NCBI RefSeq assembly: GCF_900108185.1
Contig: NZ_FNVA01000003.1
Coordinates: 310,001-374,000, forward strand
Direction: 5' to 3'
DNA: 64,000 nucleotides
Origin: Bryocella elongata
GTDB taxonomy: Bacteria; Acidobacteriota; Terriglobia; Terriglobales; Acidobacteriaceae
Positions within the stretch are counted from its first letter, which is position 1, and each line of letters opens with the position of its first letter. The notes under the pieces are model-generated. The model did not search any database. It was not told where the DNA came from and worked only from the letters and a program-made list of their open reading frames with translations. Position numbers and translations under genes: made by a program. This document shows, piece after piece, positions 36,350-45,300 of this stretch.

Positions 36350-36573
36350 GGGGTGAAGGGTAGCAGATTGGGTGTGGCCGAGCCTCGTTTGAGTGCCGAA
36401 GTGCGAGAGGGAACTGCGAGAGGGAACGATGCCGAATGAGTTTCGGGTTGCGAGCTGCGGGTTTCGGGTTTGGGATCTGGAGATTGAGGGAGGGGAAGCT
36501 GGGGCGCTACCGGTTGGCTTTGTTGTCGGGCATGTTTCGTAATGCGATGGCATTCTTAGAGCGAGAGGTCTGA

Positions 36574-37563
36574 ATGAAGCTGCTGACGATTCTGCTGTTG
36601 GTGCTGCTGGCGGTGGCCGGGATAGGCGCGTTTGAGCTGTTGATGCCGTTTGGGCCGCAGAGCGAGCAGTTTGTGGAGGTCGCGCCGGGGACCTCGACGG
36701 CGGGGATCGCAAAGCAGATGGAGTCGGCGGGCGTGGTGCGCAGCGCGTGGGTCTTTGGAGCGCTGAAGCTCTGGGAGACGGAGCGGCATGGCCGGCAGAC
36801 GCTGAAGGCGGGAGAGTATCGGTTCGATCACCCGGACAGCCTGTGGGACGTGTACTGGAGGATCGAGCACGGGGATGTGTTTACCCTGACCGTCGTGATC
36901 CCGGAGGGGTACAACATCTTCGATGTGGCTGCGGCGGTGCAGGGCGCGGGGCTGGGTAAAGCGGACGAGTTTCTGGCGGTGGAGAGAAAGCACACCGAGC
37001 TGGTGAAGCCGTGGAGCCCGCAGGCAGAGTCGGTGGAAGGGTATTTGTTCCCGGCGACGTACAAGTTTGGCCGGCATGCGACTCCGTTGCTGATGCTGTC
37101 GACGATGGTGGCGAAGTTTACGGTCGAGGCGCAGAGGCTGGGGCTGAAGGGCGATGTGAATCGCACCGTGACGATGGCGTCGCTGGCAGAGAAGGAAGTT
37201 CACATGGCGAGCGAGCGGCCGGAAGTGGTGGGCGTGTTTGAGAACCGGATAGAGCAAGGGATGCCTCTGCAGACGGATCCGACGGTGATCTATGCGTCGC
37301 TGCTGAGGGGGACGTGGACGGGGGTGATCCACCAGAGCGAGTTGAAGGCGGACTCTCCCTACAACACCTATGTGCATGGAGGGCTGCCGCCGGGGCCGAT
37401 CTGCAACCCGGGGCTGGCAGCGTTGCAGGCTGCGGTGCATCCGGCGAAGACGGAGAACCTGTACTTTGTGGCCGACGCGAACGGGGCGACGAAGTTTGCG
37501 AAGAGCCTGAAGGAGCACTCGGATAACGTTGAGGCGTACCGGAAGGCGGCGGGACAGCGGTAG
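36574..37563 (+). CDS. mltG: endolytic transglycosylase MltG (YceG-like)
   Basis: 329 residues. A single N-terminal membrane anchor is present (LLTILLLVLLAVAGIGAFELL). A LysM-like subdomain follows (VAPGTSTAGIAKQMES, then EGYNIFDVAAAVQGAGLG). The YceG catalytic region contains SLAEKEV, with the catalytic Glu in the block near residue 208, followed by VVGVFENRIEQGMPLQTDPTV, SPYNTYVHGGLPPGPICNPG and LYFVADANGATKF. It cleaves nascent peptidoglycan strands and sets glycan chain length. GAGAGG lies 6 nt before the ATG. In many bacteria it neighbours ruvX or tmk; not here. Confidence 0.95.
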   Translation: MKLLTILLLVLLAVAGIGAFELLMPFGPQSEQFVEVAPGTSTAGIAKQMESAGVVRSAWVFGALKLWETERHGRQTLKAGEYRFDHPDSLWDVYWRIEHGDVFTLTVVIPEGYNIFDVAAAVQGAGLGKADEFLAVERKHTELVKPWSPQAESVEGYLFPATYKFGRHATPLLMLSTMVAKFTVEAQRLGLKGDVNRTVTMASLAEKEVHMASERPEVVGVFENRIEQGMPLQTDPTVIYASLLRGTWTGVIHQSELKADSPYNTYVHGGLPPGPICNPGLAALQAAVHPAKTENLYFVADANGATKFAKSLKEHSDNVEAYRKAAGQR

Positions 37564-38169
37564 GGAGAGCTTGTCAGGCCAGCTGGTTCGATCCAAGGCA
37601 AGGAACGGTCGAGTTTCGGGTTCCGGGTTTTCAGTTGCGGGAGCTGGAAGCTCCCGGAATGGGAATGCTTGTGCTGTGGAAGGCCTGAGCGCAAGAGATT
37701 GTGGCGAGGCGCGTTCCGATTTGAACCGAGGAGCCCCTGAGCCTCGTCTGTGGCGAATATTAGGCGAAACTGTTAACGCATAACCTCCATGTTTTCAGTC
37801 AACTCCGTGATTCCTTGATGGATGGGCCGCGCGAGCGATGCGGCCAAGATTCGCGTTGACAGCGGTAGGGGGCGCGGCTATAAACGCAGAACTTTCCCGG
37901 GTGGTGGATGGGGTGGTCTCGCCCAAAATGGGTGGCCGCCTGATTCCAGTTCGAACTGGGAAAGGACTTGCGTGGCACGGGTCCGGTAACGCTTCTCCCC
38001 CGGGAAGGACCCTGGTCAAGTGACAGAAACCGGCGTTTGCTGTGCCGTGGATCGGGCGACTGAGCCGACTGCGAGCGAAGCAAAGGCTGCATGAACCTAT
38101 GAGCGGGCCCCTCCGACCGATGAAAAATCACCGAGGCCCGCCGAGGAAGGGTTGTGCGTGGAGAAGACC
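37564..38169. other. 606-bp gene-free spacer with palindromes
   Basis: No supported gene. It holds a TTTCGGG-type tract (about 37609-37640) and a hairpin CGGGAGCT..AGCTCCCG directly after it. It also has the 14-bp palindrome CCAGTTCGAACTGG (about 37947-37960), flanked by TT and GAA. The palindrome could be an operator or attachment-like site at the left end of the phage-like locus; that is a guess. An open frame on the minus strand here has no coding character. Confidence 0.4.
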
Positions 38170-38355
38170 ATGAATCGTTTTCGCGTGGAATTGAAGGTGT
38201 GTGAAGGCTGCGGTGCGCTTTGGACGCGAGCCGCGACAGATGGTGTGTATTGCCGAGGGTGCGCGGTGTGGCTCTCGGATTTTCCGGCGGCGCGAGTGCG
38301 GCGCAAGCCGGGTAGCAAGCGAAAGCCGGCAGCTGTGGCAGGAGGTGCGCGATGA
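38170..38355 (+). CDS. small zinc-ribbon-like protein
   Basis: 61 residues from ATG 38170 (an in-frame GTG at 38155 would add five). Two Cys pairs, CEGCG and YCRGC, spaced about 19 residues apart, suggest a zinc ribbon. A basic tail (RVRRKPGSKRKP) follows. It overlaps the next gene by 4 bp (ATGA), so the two are co-translated. Function unknown. Partnered with a sigma-like HTH protein, it may act in transcription control of the phage-like locus to its right. Confidence 0.6.
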   Translation: MNRFRVELKVCEGCGALWTRAATDGVYCRGCAVWLSDFPAARVRRKPGSKRKPAAVAGGAR

Positions 38356-38915
38356 GCAAGTTGCTGGCCTGGAAGACGGTGGCATCGATACGGCCCGAGG
38401 GTTGCAACGGGGTCGAAAGCGGGCAGTCCGCGGCTGTGATGGAGGGGACGACGGGCCGGATGGTGTCCACGCTGCCGAGGGTATGGGCAGCGGCGGAGAC
38501 GGAAGAGGCGGAGCGAACGGTGCCGCAACCGGAGCTGGCGTTCTATCGGAAGTACACGGAGGCGATGTTGCACCGCTACCTGCGGATGTCGATGGAGGCG
38601 GGGCGCGTGCCTTCGCTTCTGGGCAGGTCGTTGTTTCGGGGGAATGTGACGAGCTACCGGGTGAAGAGCTTCGAGGACGTGGTGATCTTCTGCTACGACG
38701 TGGAGCGGTGCCTGTCGGAGCTCGATGCCGGGGAGCAGGAGCTGATCAAGCGAATCGCGCTGCAGGAGTACACGCAGGGCGAGGCGGCGTCGCTGATGGG
38801 GATGAGTCTGCGGAGCTGTATCAGGAGGTATGGTGCGGCGGTCGATCACCTGACGGCGGTGTTTCTCAGGCTGCGCCTGTTGGAGCCGCTGATAGCGTGT
38901 CAAGGGCAGCGGTAG
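38352..38915 (+). CDS. sigma-70 region-4-like helix-turn-helix protein
   Basis: 187 residues. The first 60 residues are unremarkable. Residues about 60-110 include FYRKYTEAMLHRYLRMSMEAGRV. The C-terminal part, LSELDAGEQELIKRIALQEY then TQGEAASLMGMSLRSCIRRY, resembles sigma region 4 or phage late regulators such as ArpU/RinA. It has no complete sigma region 2. It is coupled to the zinc-ribbon gene and precedes the phage-like genes. Possible role: activator of late structural genes; this is inference from fold and position. Confidence 0.55.
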   Translation: MSKLLAWKTVASIRPEGCNGVESGQSAAVMEGTTGRMVSTLPRVWAAAETEEAERTVPQPELAFYRKYTEAMLHRYLRMSMEAGRVPSLLGRSLFRGNVTSYRVKSFEDVVIFCYDVERCLSELDAGEQELIKRIALQEYTQGEAASLMGMSLRSCIRRYGAAVDHLTAVFLRLRLLEPLIACQGQR

Positions 38916-39012
38916 GGGGACTTCCGCTCAAACTGCTGAAGGGATGGAACTTGTTGCTTCGATTCCGTTGGCATAGTCACTGGTGCCGGACTGGTATTCT
39001 GTAACTGTTGCT

Positions 39013-39054
39013 GAGGGTGGTGGTGCCTAATGGCCTGCCACCCTCTTTGTATTT
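39013..39054 (+). terminator. terminator-like hairpin before the 39064 gene
   Basis: GAGGGTGG / CCACCCTC arms, then TTTGTATTT, ending about 10 bp before the next start codon. Confidence 0.7.
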
Positions 39055-39063
39055 GGGGTGGGG

Positions 39064-39348
39064 ATGGCAGGGAAGAGGCGGGCGAGGGAGTCTGGGGAGT
39101 CGACGAGCCCAAGGACGGGCGGCAAGAAGGTTGCGGCATCTGATTGCCGGACGTTGATGCAGGAGACCCTGGAGAACGAGTTCGAGGAGATCCTGGGCGC
39201 GTTTGTGGTGGCCGCGAAGAAGGGGAGCTCGGCGCATATGAAGCTGGCGACGGAGCTGCTGGAACGAGCGGCAAAGCCGGGAAAGCGGAATGCAGGAAGC
39301 GCGTTGCGGTTGCTGCGAGAGCTTGAAGGCGAGGATGTTACGGGCTGA
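39064..39348 (+). CDS. small basic protein, possible small-terminase-like
   Basis: 94 residues from ATG 39064 (GTG 39058 is possible). The N-terminus is basic and disordered (KRRARESGEST). Residues about 35-75 form a helical stretch, LENEFEEILGAFVVAAKKGS then AHMKLATELLERAAK. Repeats of this kind occur in small phage DNA-packaging proteins and in DUF5681-like proteins. I cannot assign it firmly. It follows the sigma-like gene and precedes host-type genes, about 7 kb from the large terminase. Confidence 0.45.
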   Translation: MAGKRRARESGESTSPRTGGKKVAASDCRTLMQETLENEFEEILGAFVVAAKKGSSAHMKLATELLERAAKPGKRNAGSALRLLRELEGEDVTG

Positions 39349-39455
39349 GAAGAAGGTGTTGCAGGCTGACGTTTGGGGTGACCGATGGATTTCTATGTCG
39401 GATCAGTGCATCCCCGGAGGTGGGTAGGGAGTCGATATACTGAAGGTCTGGCTGA

Positions 39456-40343
39456 ATGAGGAATTTCAAGGCATTACCGGTCGCCGTGATGGGCGTTTCC
39501 CTGGGGTTGACCGGGTGCTTTCACACGACGCGCACGGTGCAGAAGATTCAGGCACCGGAGACGTTCAAGTCGGCGACGGTGCAGGAGCTGGAGCAGCAGG
39601 TGTCGGAGCGGGCGGCGGCGATGAAGACGCTGAGCGCTTCGGTGCTGCTGACACTAAGTACGGGCGGCGGCAAAGAGGGCGAGGTCAAGACGTATACCGC
39701 GTTTCGCGGGTATATCTTTGTGCGCCAGCCGGCTGACCTGCGGGTGATTCTGCAGCTTCCTGTGCTGGGATCGCGGGCGATGGACATGGTGAGCGACGGG
39801 AAGATGTTCACGATGATCATTCCGCCGCGGAACAAGGCGATTGTCGGGACGAATGTAGTGACGAAGCCGTCAGAGAACAAGATGGAGAATCTGCGGCCGC
39901 CGGTGTTCCTGGACTCGCTGCTGATTCATGGGATTGAGGCGGACGAGTTTGTGTCGCTGACGGAATCGACGCGGACGCTACCGCCGCAGCCGAAGCAAAA
40001 GTTTCTGCTGCAGGAGCCGGACTACGACCTGACGGTGATGAAGCGGAGAGAGGGGAACATTCTCTCACCGACGAGGGTGATCCATATCAGCCGCGTGACG
40101 ATGTTGCCGTACGAACAGGACATCTACGACGACAAGGGTCGCGTGGAGACGCAGGCTGTGTATGAGAACTACCAGGACTACAACGGCCAACAGTTTCCGG
40201 CGCGGGTGACGATCAGCCGGCCGCTGGACGAGTATTCGCTGCAGATCGATGTAACGAAGCTGACGATCAACGACGAACTTATGGATGACCAGTTCGTGCC
40301 GCCGAAGATACAACCGGGCATGACGGTGCAGCGAATGAACTGA
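39456..40343 (+). CDS. lipoprotein of LolA/LolB-like (DUF4292-like) type
   Basis: 295 residues. The N-terminus has a lipobox, LGLTGC near residue 22, so the protein is predicted to be a lipoprotein. The mature chain carries a beta-rich pattern with VSLTLSTGGGKEG-like and FRGYIFVRQPADLRVILQLP segments, then SDGKMFTMIIPPRNKAIVG. This resembles the convex sheet of LolA/LolB-fold proteins that bind lipid moieties. A role in lipoprotein or glycolipid transport is suggested by fold only. It looks like a host gene within the phage-like region. Confidence 0.65.
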   Translation: MRNFKALPVAVMGVSLGLTGCFHTTRTVQKIQAPETFKSATVQELEQQVSERAAAMKTLSASVLLTLSTGGGKEGEVKTYTAFRGYIFVRQPADLRVILQLPVLGSRAMDMVSDGKMFTMIIPPRNKAIVGTNVVTKPSENKMENLRPPVFLDSLLIHGIEADEFVSLTESTRTLPPQPKQKFLLQEPDYDLTVMKRREGNILSPTRVIHISRVTMLPYEQDIYDDKGRVETQAVYENYQDYNGQQFPARVTISRPLDEYSLQIDVTKLTINDELMDDQFVPPKIQPGMTVQRMN

Positions 40344-40388
40344 GGGCTTCGGCTCTCAGTTTTCTTTTGGGGCTCACGCGAGAGATGA

Positions 40389-40468
40389 GCTGTAGAGGCG
40401 CAAGGTATCCAGGCGGGCGGGGGCAAGGGGTCTGTTGAGCTTCGAGCTTTGAGGAAGTGAGCTGCGAG
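40389..40468 (+). repeat. GCTGTAGAGG-family dispersed repeat
   Basis: GCTGTAGAGGCGCAAGGTAT, ccaggcgggcgggggcaag, gggtctgttgagcttcgag. It lies between two convergent genes. Confidence 0.75.
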
Positions 40469-40524
40469 AAGGGACTGGGATTGCCGCACTGGGATTGCAG
40501 CACTGGGGACGCGGATCCGGGCGG

Positions 40525-41571
40525 CTAGAGAAGGCCAGCGCGGTGGGCGTGGGCGGCGATCTGCTGGTTGATTTCGAGGGCGAGGGCGAGGGCGGCGCGT
40601 CCGGCTTCGCCGGGGACTCGGGGGGCTGTACGGTGGCGCACGGCTTGGAGGAAGTCTTCGAGTTCGAGGCGGAGGGGTTCGGCGCGCTGGAGTTCGAGTT
40701 TCTCCAGGGCCAGGCCGGGTGAGGGGTGTTGAGCGGAAGATGCGAGATGCGAGATGCGAGATGCGGAGCCGGCGGCGAGCATTGCGAGTTGTTCGGGGGT
40801 GACTCCGGCGACGTCGATGGTGAGTAGTTCCTGACGGGCGAAGTCGAGCGAGAGGTACTGGCGAGGCTGGAAGAGGCGGAGCTTGCGGACCTGCTCGGTG
40901 GAGATGCGGCTGGCGGTGAAGTTGGCGACGCAGCCGGAGTCGAACTCGACGCGGACGTTGGCGATGTCGACCTTGTGAGAGAGGACGGGCAGGCCGACGG
41001 CGCGGACTTCCTTCACCGGGGAGTTGGTGAGGGCAAGCACGATGTCGAGGTCGTGGATCATGAGGTCCAGGACGACGTCCACGTCGAGCGAGCGTGCGGT
41101 GAAGATGCTGAGGCGGTGAGCCTCGAAGAACATGGGGTGGTTGAGGCGCTGGATGGTGGCTGCGACCGCGGGGTTGAAGCGCTCAAGGTGACCGACCGCG
41201 ACGATGCGGGCGTGTTCGTGCGCGCAGGAGAGGATGCGGTCGGCTTCGGCTAACGAAGCGGCGAAGGGCTTCTCGATGAGGACGTCGAGGCCGGCGGCGA
41301 TGAGCTGTTCGGCCACGGTGGCGTGATGGATGGTGGGGACGCAGACGCTGGCGGCGTCGAGGTGGAGGTCGGCCGCCAGCAGAGCGTCGAGCGTGGGGTA
41401 GCCGGGGATAGCGAAGCGCTCGGTGGCCTGAGCGAGGTTCGCTTCGCTGGGGTCAACGACGGCCACGAGCTCGACGAGGCCGGGATGCGCGGCCTGGAGC
41501 TCGCGGTAGACGCGGAGGTGATTGCGGCCGAAGGAGCCGGCACCGATGACGGCTACGCGAGTGGCAGGCAA
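40525..41571 (-). CDS. Gfo/Idh/MocA-family NAD-dependent oxidoreductase
   Basis: 348 residues. The Rossmann motif is VAVIGAGSFGRNHLRVY. The family EKP motif is IEKPFAASLAEADRI (near residue 100). The catalytic-lobe segment includes IHDLDIVLAL. Similarity in feel to UDP-GlcNAc 3-dehydrogenase (GnnA), which makes the diamino sugar for lipid A, is a possibility, not shown. Near residues 265-280 the sequence SASRISHLASSAQHP comes from an array of GATGCGA heptamers (40739-40765), an insertion in an otherwise normal protein. It follows a 74-residue gene by 2 bp and is likely co-transcribed with it. Confidence 0.82.
   Translation of the reverse strand: MPATRVAVIGAGSFGRNHLRVYRELQAAHPGLVELVAVVDPSEANLAQATERFAIPGYPTLDALLAADLHLDAASVCVPTIHHATVAEQLIAAGLDVLIEKPFAASLAEADRILSCAHEHARIVAVGHLERFNPAVAATIQRLNHPMFFEAHRLSIFTARSLDVDVVLDLMIHDLDIVLALTNSPVKEVRAVGLPVLSHKVDIANVRVEFDSGCVANFTASRISTEQVRKLRLFQPRQYLSLDFARQELLTIDVAGVTPEQLAMLAAGSASRISHLASSAQHPSPGLALEKLELQRAEPLRLELEDFLQAVRHRTAPRVPGEAGRAALALALEINQQIAAHAHRAGLL
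40739..40765. repeat. GATGCGA heptamer array inside a coding region
   Basis: Three full copies and one six-base partial copy. The unit length is not a multiple of three, so gain or loss of one unit would shift the frame. Confidence 0.9.
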
Positions 41572-41573
41572 GG

Positions 41574-41798
41574 CTACTTCTTTGTGTCGGGGGTGGGAGA
41601 CTCGACGGCTTCGCGGCAGCGGGCGTAGAGCTCGAAGATCTGGGTGACTGCGTCCTCAGGCTTGGTGGAGGAAGGCACGCCGAAGCCGGTGGAGGGCGCG
41701 GTGCTGCGCGTGAGGTTGGCGTGGCCCGCGACGAACTTGAGCAGGTCGAGGGCGATGTCTTCAGAGCGCCGGAACGAAGAGTTGGAACTGGAATCCAT
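41574..41798 (-). CDS. small protein of unknown function, coupled to the oxidoreductase
   Basis: 74 residues. Predicted helical core: RRSEDIALDLLKFVAGHA, then DAVTQIFELYARCREAV. Its stop is 2 bp before the oxidoreductase start, a typical operon spacing. No recognised domain. Length and tight linkage support it as real. Confidence 0.6.
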   Translation of the reverse strand: MDSSSNSSFRRSEDIALDLLKFVAGHANLTRSTAPSTGFGVPSSTKPEDAVTQIFELYARCREAVESPTPDTKK

Positions 41799-41875
41799 GG
41801 ACTGCCTTTCGGGGCGGGCGGTAGAGCTGCGCCTAGAGGCGATGGTATCGGGTGCGTGGATGAGGGTGCAAGGAG

Positions 41876-41928
41876 CAGCGCTTTGCGTTAGCCGGGCTTC
41901 GCCCGGGGAGCGCTTCGCGTGGGCGGCT
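41876..41928. repeat. TTAGCG hairpin-family repeat
   Basis: AGCGCTTTGCGTTAGCCGGG, cttcgcccggggagcgcttcgcg. It is followed at 41973-42003 by GAGTTTC/GAGTTTCGAGT repeated units. Confidence 0.7.
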
Positions 41929-42025
41929 TGGGGGCAGGGGTTGCGGTGGTGGATTGCGGGAAGAAGGTTGATTGAGTTTCGAGTTTCGAGTTTCGAGTTT
42001 CGAGTGAAGGAGACGGAGGAGAGCG

Positions 42026-42214
42026 ATGACGAAGACAGAGCTGCAGACGGTGCTGGGTTACGTGAACATTGGGCTGGCGGTGGCGCACAGCATTGGGGTG
42101 TCGGTGGGGCACTTTGGGGATACGGATTTTGTGCAGCTGGCGCAGGCCGTCAATTCGGTGCTGCTGAGTGCAGTGGCTCCGAAGACGGCGGCTGCGAGTG
42201 CGCCGACGACTTAG
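42026..42214 (+). CDS. small phage-like protein upstream of the fibre gene
   Basis: 62 residues with a strong RBS (AAGGAGACGGAGGAGAGCG ends just before the ATG). One weakly hydrophobic stretch (LGYVNIGLAVAHSIGVSVGH) is followed by an Ala/Thr-rich tail. It precedes a strong terminator (42273) and the fibre-like gene. It could be a small membrane or structural protein; not recognised. Confidence 0.5.
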   Translation: MTKTELQTVLGYVNIGLAVAHSIGVSVGHFGDTDFVQLAQAVNSVLLSAVAPKTAAASAPTT

Positions 42215-42272
42215 GTGGCGATGGGTGCCCAGTAAGAGGCTGGACTTTGAGTTGAGTGTGGTTTTCGGGGTG

Positions 42273-42301
42273 GGGATGGGCTTTGGCCTGTCCCTTTTTT
42301 T
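42273..42301 (+). terminator. terminator-like hairpin before the fibre gene
   Basis: GGGATGGGC-TTTG-GCCTGTCCC (two wobble pairs) followed directly by TTTTTTTG, 45 bp before the next start codon. It has the strongest T-run in the window. Confidence 0.85.
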
Positions 42302-42345
42302 GTTGGAGCGGGCTGATGTGGGAGGCCTAGCTTGAGCCTGGAGGG

Positions 42346-45300
42346 GTGATGAGGGCAGTGGTGCGAGGTTTGACGCTCGTGGGGCTTGTGCTGGTGTGGA
42401 TGGCGGGTACGTTGGCCGCTATTGCGCAGGCTCCTGCGACGACGGTGCAGGACACGGTGTATCGGGCGGATGGAACGCCGGCGAGCGGGACGGTATCGAT
42501 CAGCTGGGGAGCGTTTACGACGACCGGCGGGACGGCGGTGGCGGCGGGATCGACGACGGTGACGCTGAGTGCGGCGGGGCTGTTGAGTGTGTCGCTGGTG
42601 CCGAATGCGAATTCGACGCCGATGGGGAACTACTACACAGCGATCTTTCACCTGAATGATGGGTCGACCAGCAGACAGTACTGGGTGGTGCCTTATGCGG
42701 TTGCGGGCGCGGGGCCGGCGAAGCTGGCTGCTATCTCAAACAGCGTGCTGCCGACGACTGTGGCGATGCAGACGGTGTCGAAGGCCTATGTAGACAACGC
42801 CGTGGCTGCGGCATTGACGGGTACGCCAGCGGATTCCTCGCCGTATGTGCTGAAGGCGGGGGATGCCATGACGGGGCCGCTGGTGTTGCCGGCGGATCCT
42901 GTGAGCGCGAACCAGGCAGCGGACAAGAACTACGTGGATGAGAACGTCGGGGCGCTGGCTGCAGGGCTGGGGCAGAAGGTCAGCGTGTTGCCTGCGGCGA
43001 CGCAGGTGGTGACGCAGCCTGCGGGCACGCAGCTCCAGGTGAACGATCTGAACGGCGAGCTGTATGCGAGTCAGTATGTGAACGGCGGTGGGAACAACGG
43101 GATTGCGAACGCGCTGGGGAGCTCGAACTGCACTGGCGGCTGCACGGTAGAGGTGGAGCCGACGTATGCGAGCGGTGAGATACCGAGTGCGAGCGTGTTT
43201 GCGTCTGAGACGCAGGTGATTGATCACCGTCAGGGTGCGACGGCGCAGACATCGCTGAACCCGCTCCCGGTGGGATCGAACGAGGTGGCGGCGACGAGCG
43301 GAGTGGAGCTGGAGACGCTTTCGGCGCCGCAGTTCCAGGTGCTGCGGCCGGGTGCGGTGGGTATGGACGCGCGCAATGTTGTGTTGAGCAACATTGCGAT
43401 CTCCGGAGGGTCGAATCAGTCTCCGCAGGATGTTGAGACACCGCCGTACTTCAAGAGCACGTATGGCGTGCTGAAGTTGACGGGTGTGTACAATACGCAG
43501 GGCCAGCATGTGCAGTCGGGCAACGAGATGAGCTGCTACAGCGTGGGCGATTGCCTTGCGGGTGGGCAATTTATCTTATCGTCGGGCGGATACAGGGACG
43601 AGGCCGACGAGGGGACGCACCCGTTCGATCTGCAGGTGGAAGAGGATACAAATGTCTTCACGGGCACGTGCCAGACGGGCTGCACGACGGGCTCGACGAG
43701 CGTGCAGGTGCAGGCCGCGACCGGAGGGGGAACAGAGGGCGACGGGCGCTTCCTGATCGACAAGAATGCGTCGAAGACGATCACGACGGGGCAGATTGTT
43801 TCGGGAAGCAAGACGATCCTGGGGATCGCGACGTTCAGCGGGACGAGCTTTCCGGTGAGCACATTTCTGCAGACGTCGCAGGCTGCTACGTCGCAGGTGC
43901 GGAACCTGGCTCCGGGGACTGTGACGTTGAGTATCGCGACCACGGGTGTGCCGAGCGGGTTTGCGACCAATACGGCGGCAGTGGCGAGCAGTGGCGTGAC
44001 GTGCGTGGCGGATGTGGTGCACAACGGCCAGGAGTTTCCAAACTTCGAGATGGCCAACTACAGCGTGGTGGACGGCACGCATGTGCAGCTTACGCTGGCG
44101 AAGGTTCACAACACAGGGGCGGTGCTGGCCGTGGGTGGGCTGTGCGGCTATGGCCTGGAGCAGACCGCCGACACGGTGAATGGGATTCGGCAGCTGTTTC
44201 CTGTGGTTGGGTCGATCAATGCGACGAGTTTGTACTACGCGGATGGGAACACGCCGATTGTGGGCAGCTCGACTTCGGCTATCTCGTACTCGACGAGCGG
44301 GTACGTGAACTACACGGGGACGCTGACGACGCTGGTGCGGAATGCGAACGTGGTGACGGCGACGACGGCGGGAAACCTTCCGGTAGATGTGAACGGATTG
44401 ACGCTGACGGTGAGTGGAGCAACGGACTCGAGCTACAACGGCAGCTATGTTGTGACGACGACGGGGCCGAATACGTTCACGTATGCGAATGTCGGGGCGA
44501 ACAGCACGACGACAGGTGGGACGGTGGTCGTGCAGAACGGTGGATTTGTTCTGTATCCGATGGCCGAGGTGGTGAGCGTACTGGATCCCGCGGCGAATGC
44601 TGTCGATGGGTTGCTTACGCTGGGACCGAATACGGCGCCGTGGGCATCGGGCGATGCAGTGGAGGAGCCACACTACTATCAACAACTGGTGGCTCCGGAT
44701 ACCGAGATCATCACGCAGTACGTGCCGAAGCCGCTCCAGTACTCGAGTGCGGGCAAGTTCTACGGAGGTACGGTGGGCCCGGGCGTGCGCGGCTGGGAGA
44801 TCACGAATGGGGCTCCGGCGAGCGCTTACCTGGGTGGTGGAGGAACGCATCTACCGCCGGACGATGCCTTCAACGTGTCGGGTGTGTGGAGCAACGACTT
44901 CGAGTTGATTGCGGGTACGACGGATGTGCTGAAGGTGAACTGCAACCTGCATGGGTGCAACCGGTGGGACTCGACCTATGCACTGATGGACCTGCAGTCG
45001 CAGGTGGGCAGGGATCTGCTGTACTACTCGCCGCAGTCGGACACTCTGCAGTGGAACCTGGCGGGGCAGTTGTACACGATGAGCCCGGCGAGCATGACGG
45101 TTCCGACGCTGAATGCGACGACCCTCAATGCGAACACAGTGAATGCGACGACGCTGACGGGAAGTCTTGGCGCGGGTTCGATTACGAGTGGAACGATAGC
45201 GGCGGCGCGACTCCCGGTGTTTGGGCCAAGCGGATCGAGCCACGCAGTAGGTGCGGTGCCGGATCCGGGTGCGACTGCAGGATCGACGCGGTACCTTCGC

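Noticed and set aside
36350..36712. N-terminal extension of glycerate kinase
   Set aside because: Ser/Pro/Arg/Thr low-complexity translation of a TTTCGGG-type spacer. It has no homology feel and runs over the region before mltG.
37795..38019. 74-codon open frame on the - strand
   Set aside because: No RBS, Pro/Thr/Arg-rich text, and it covers a palindrome-rich spacer.
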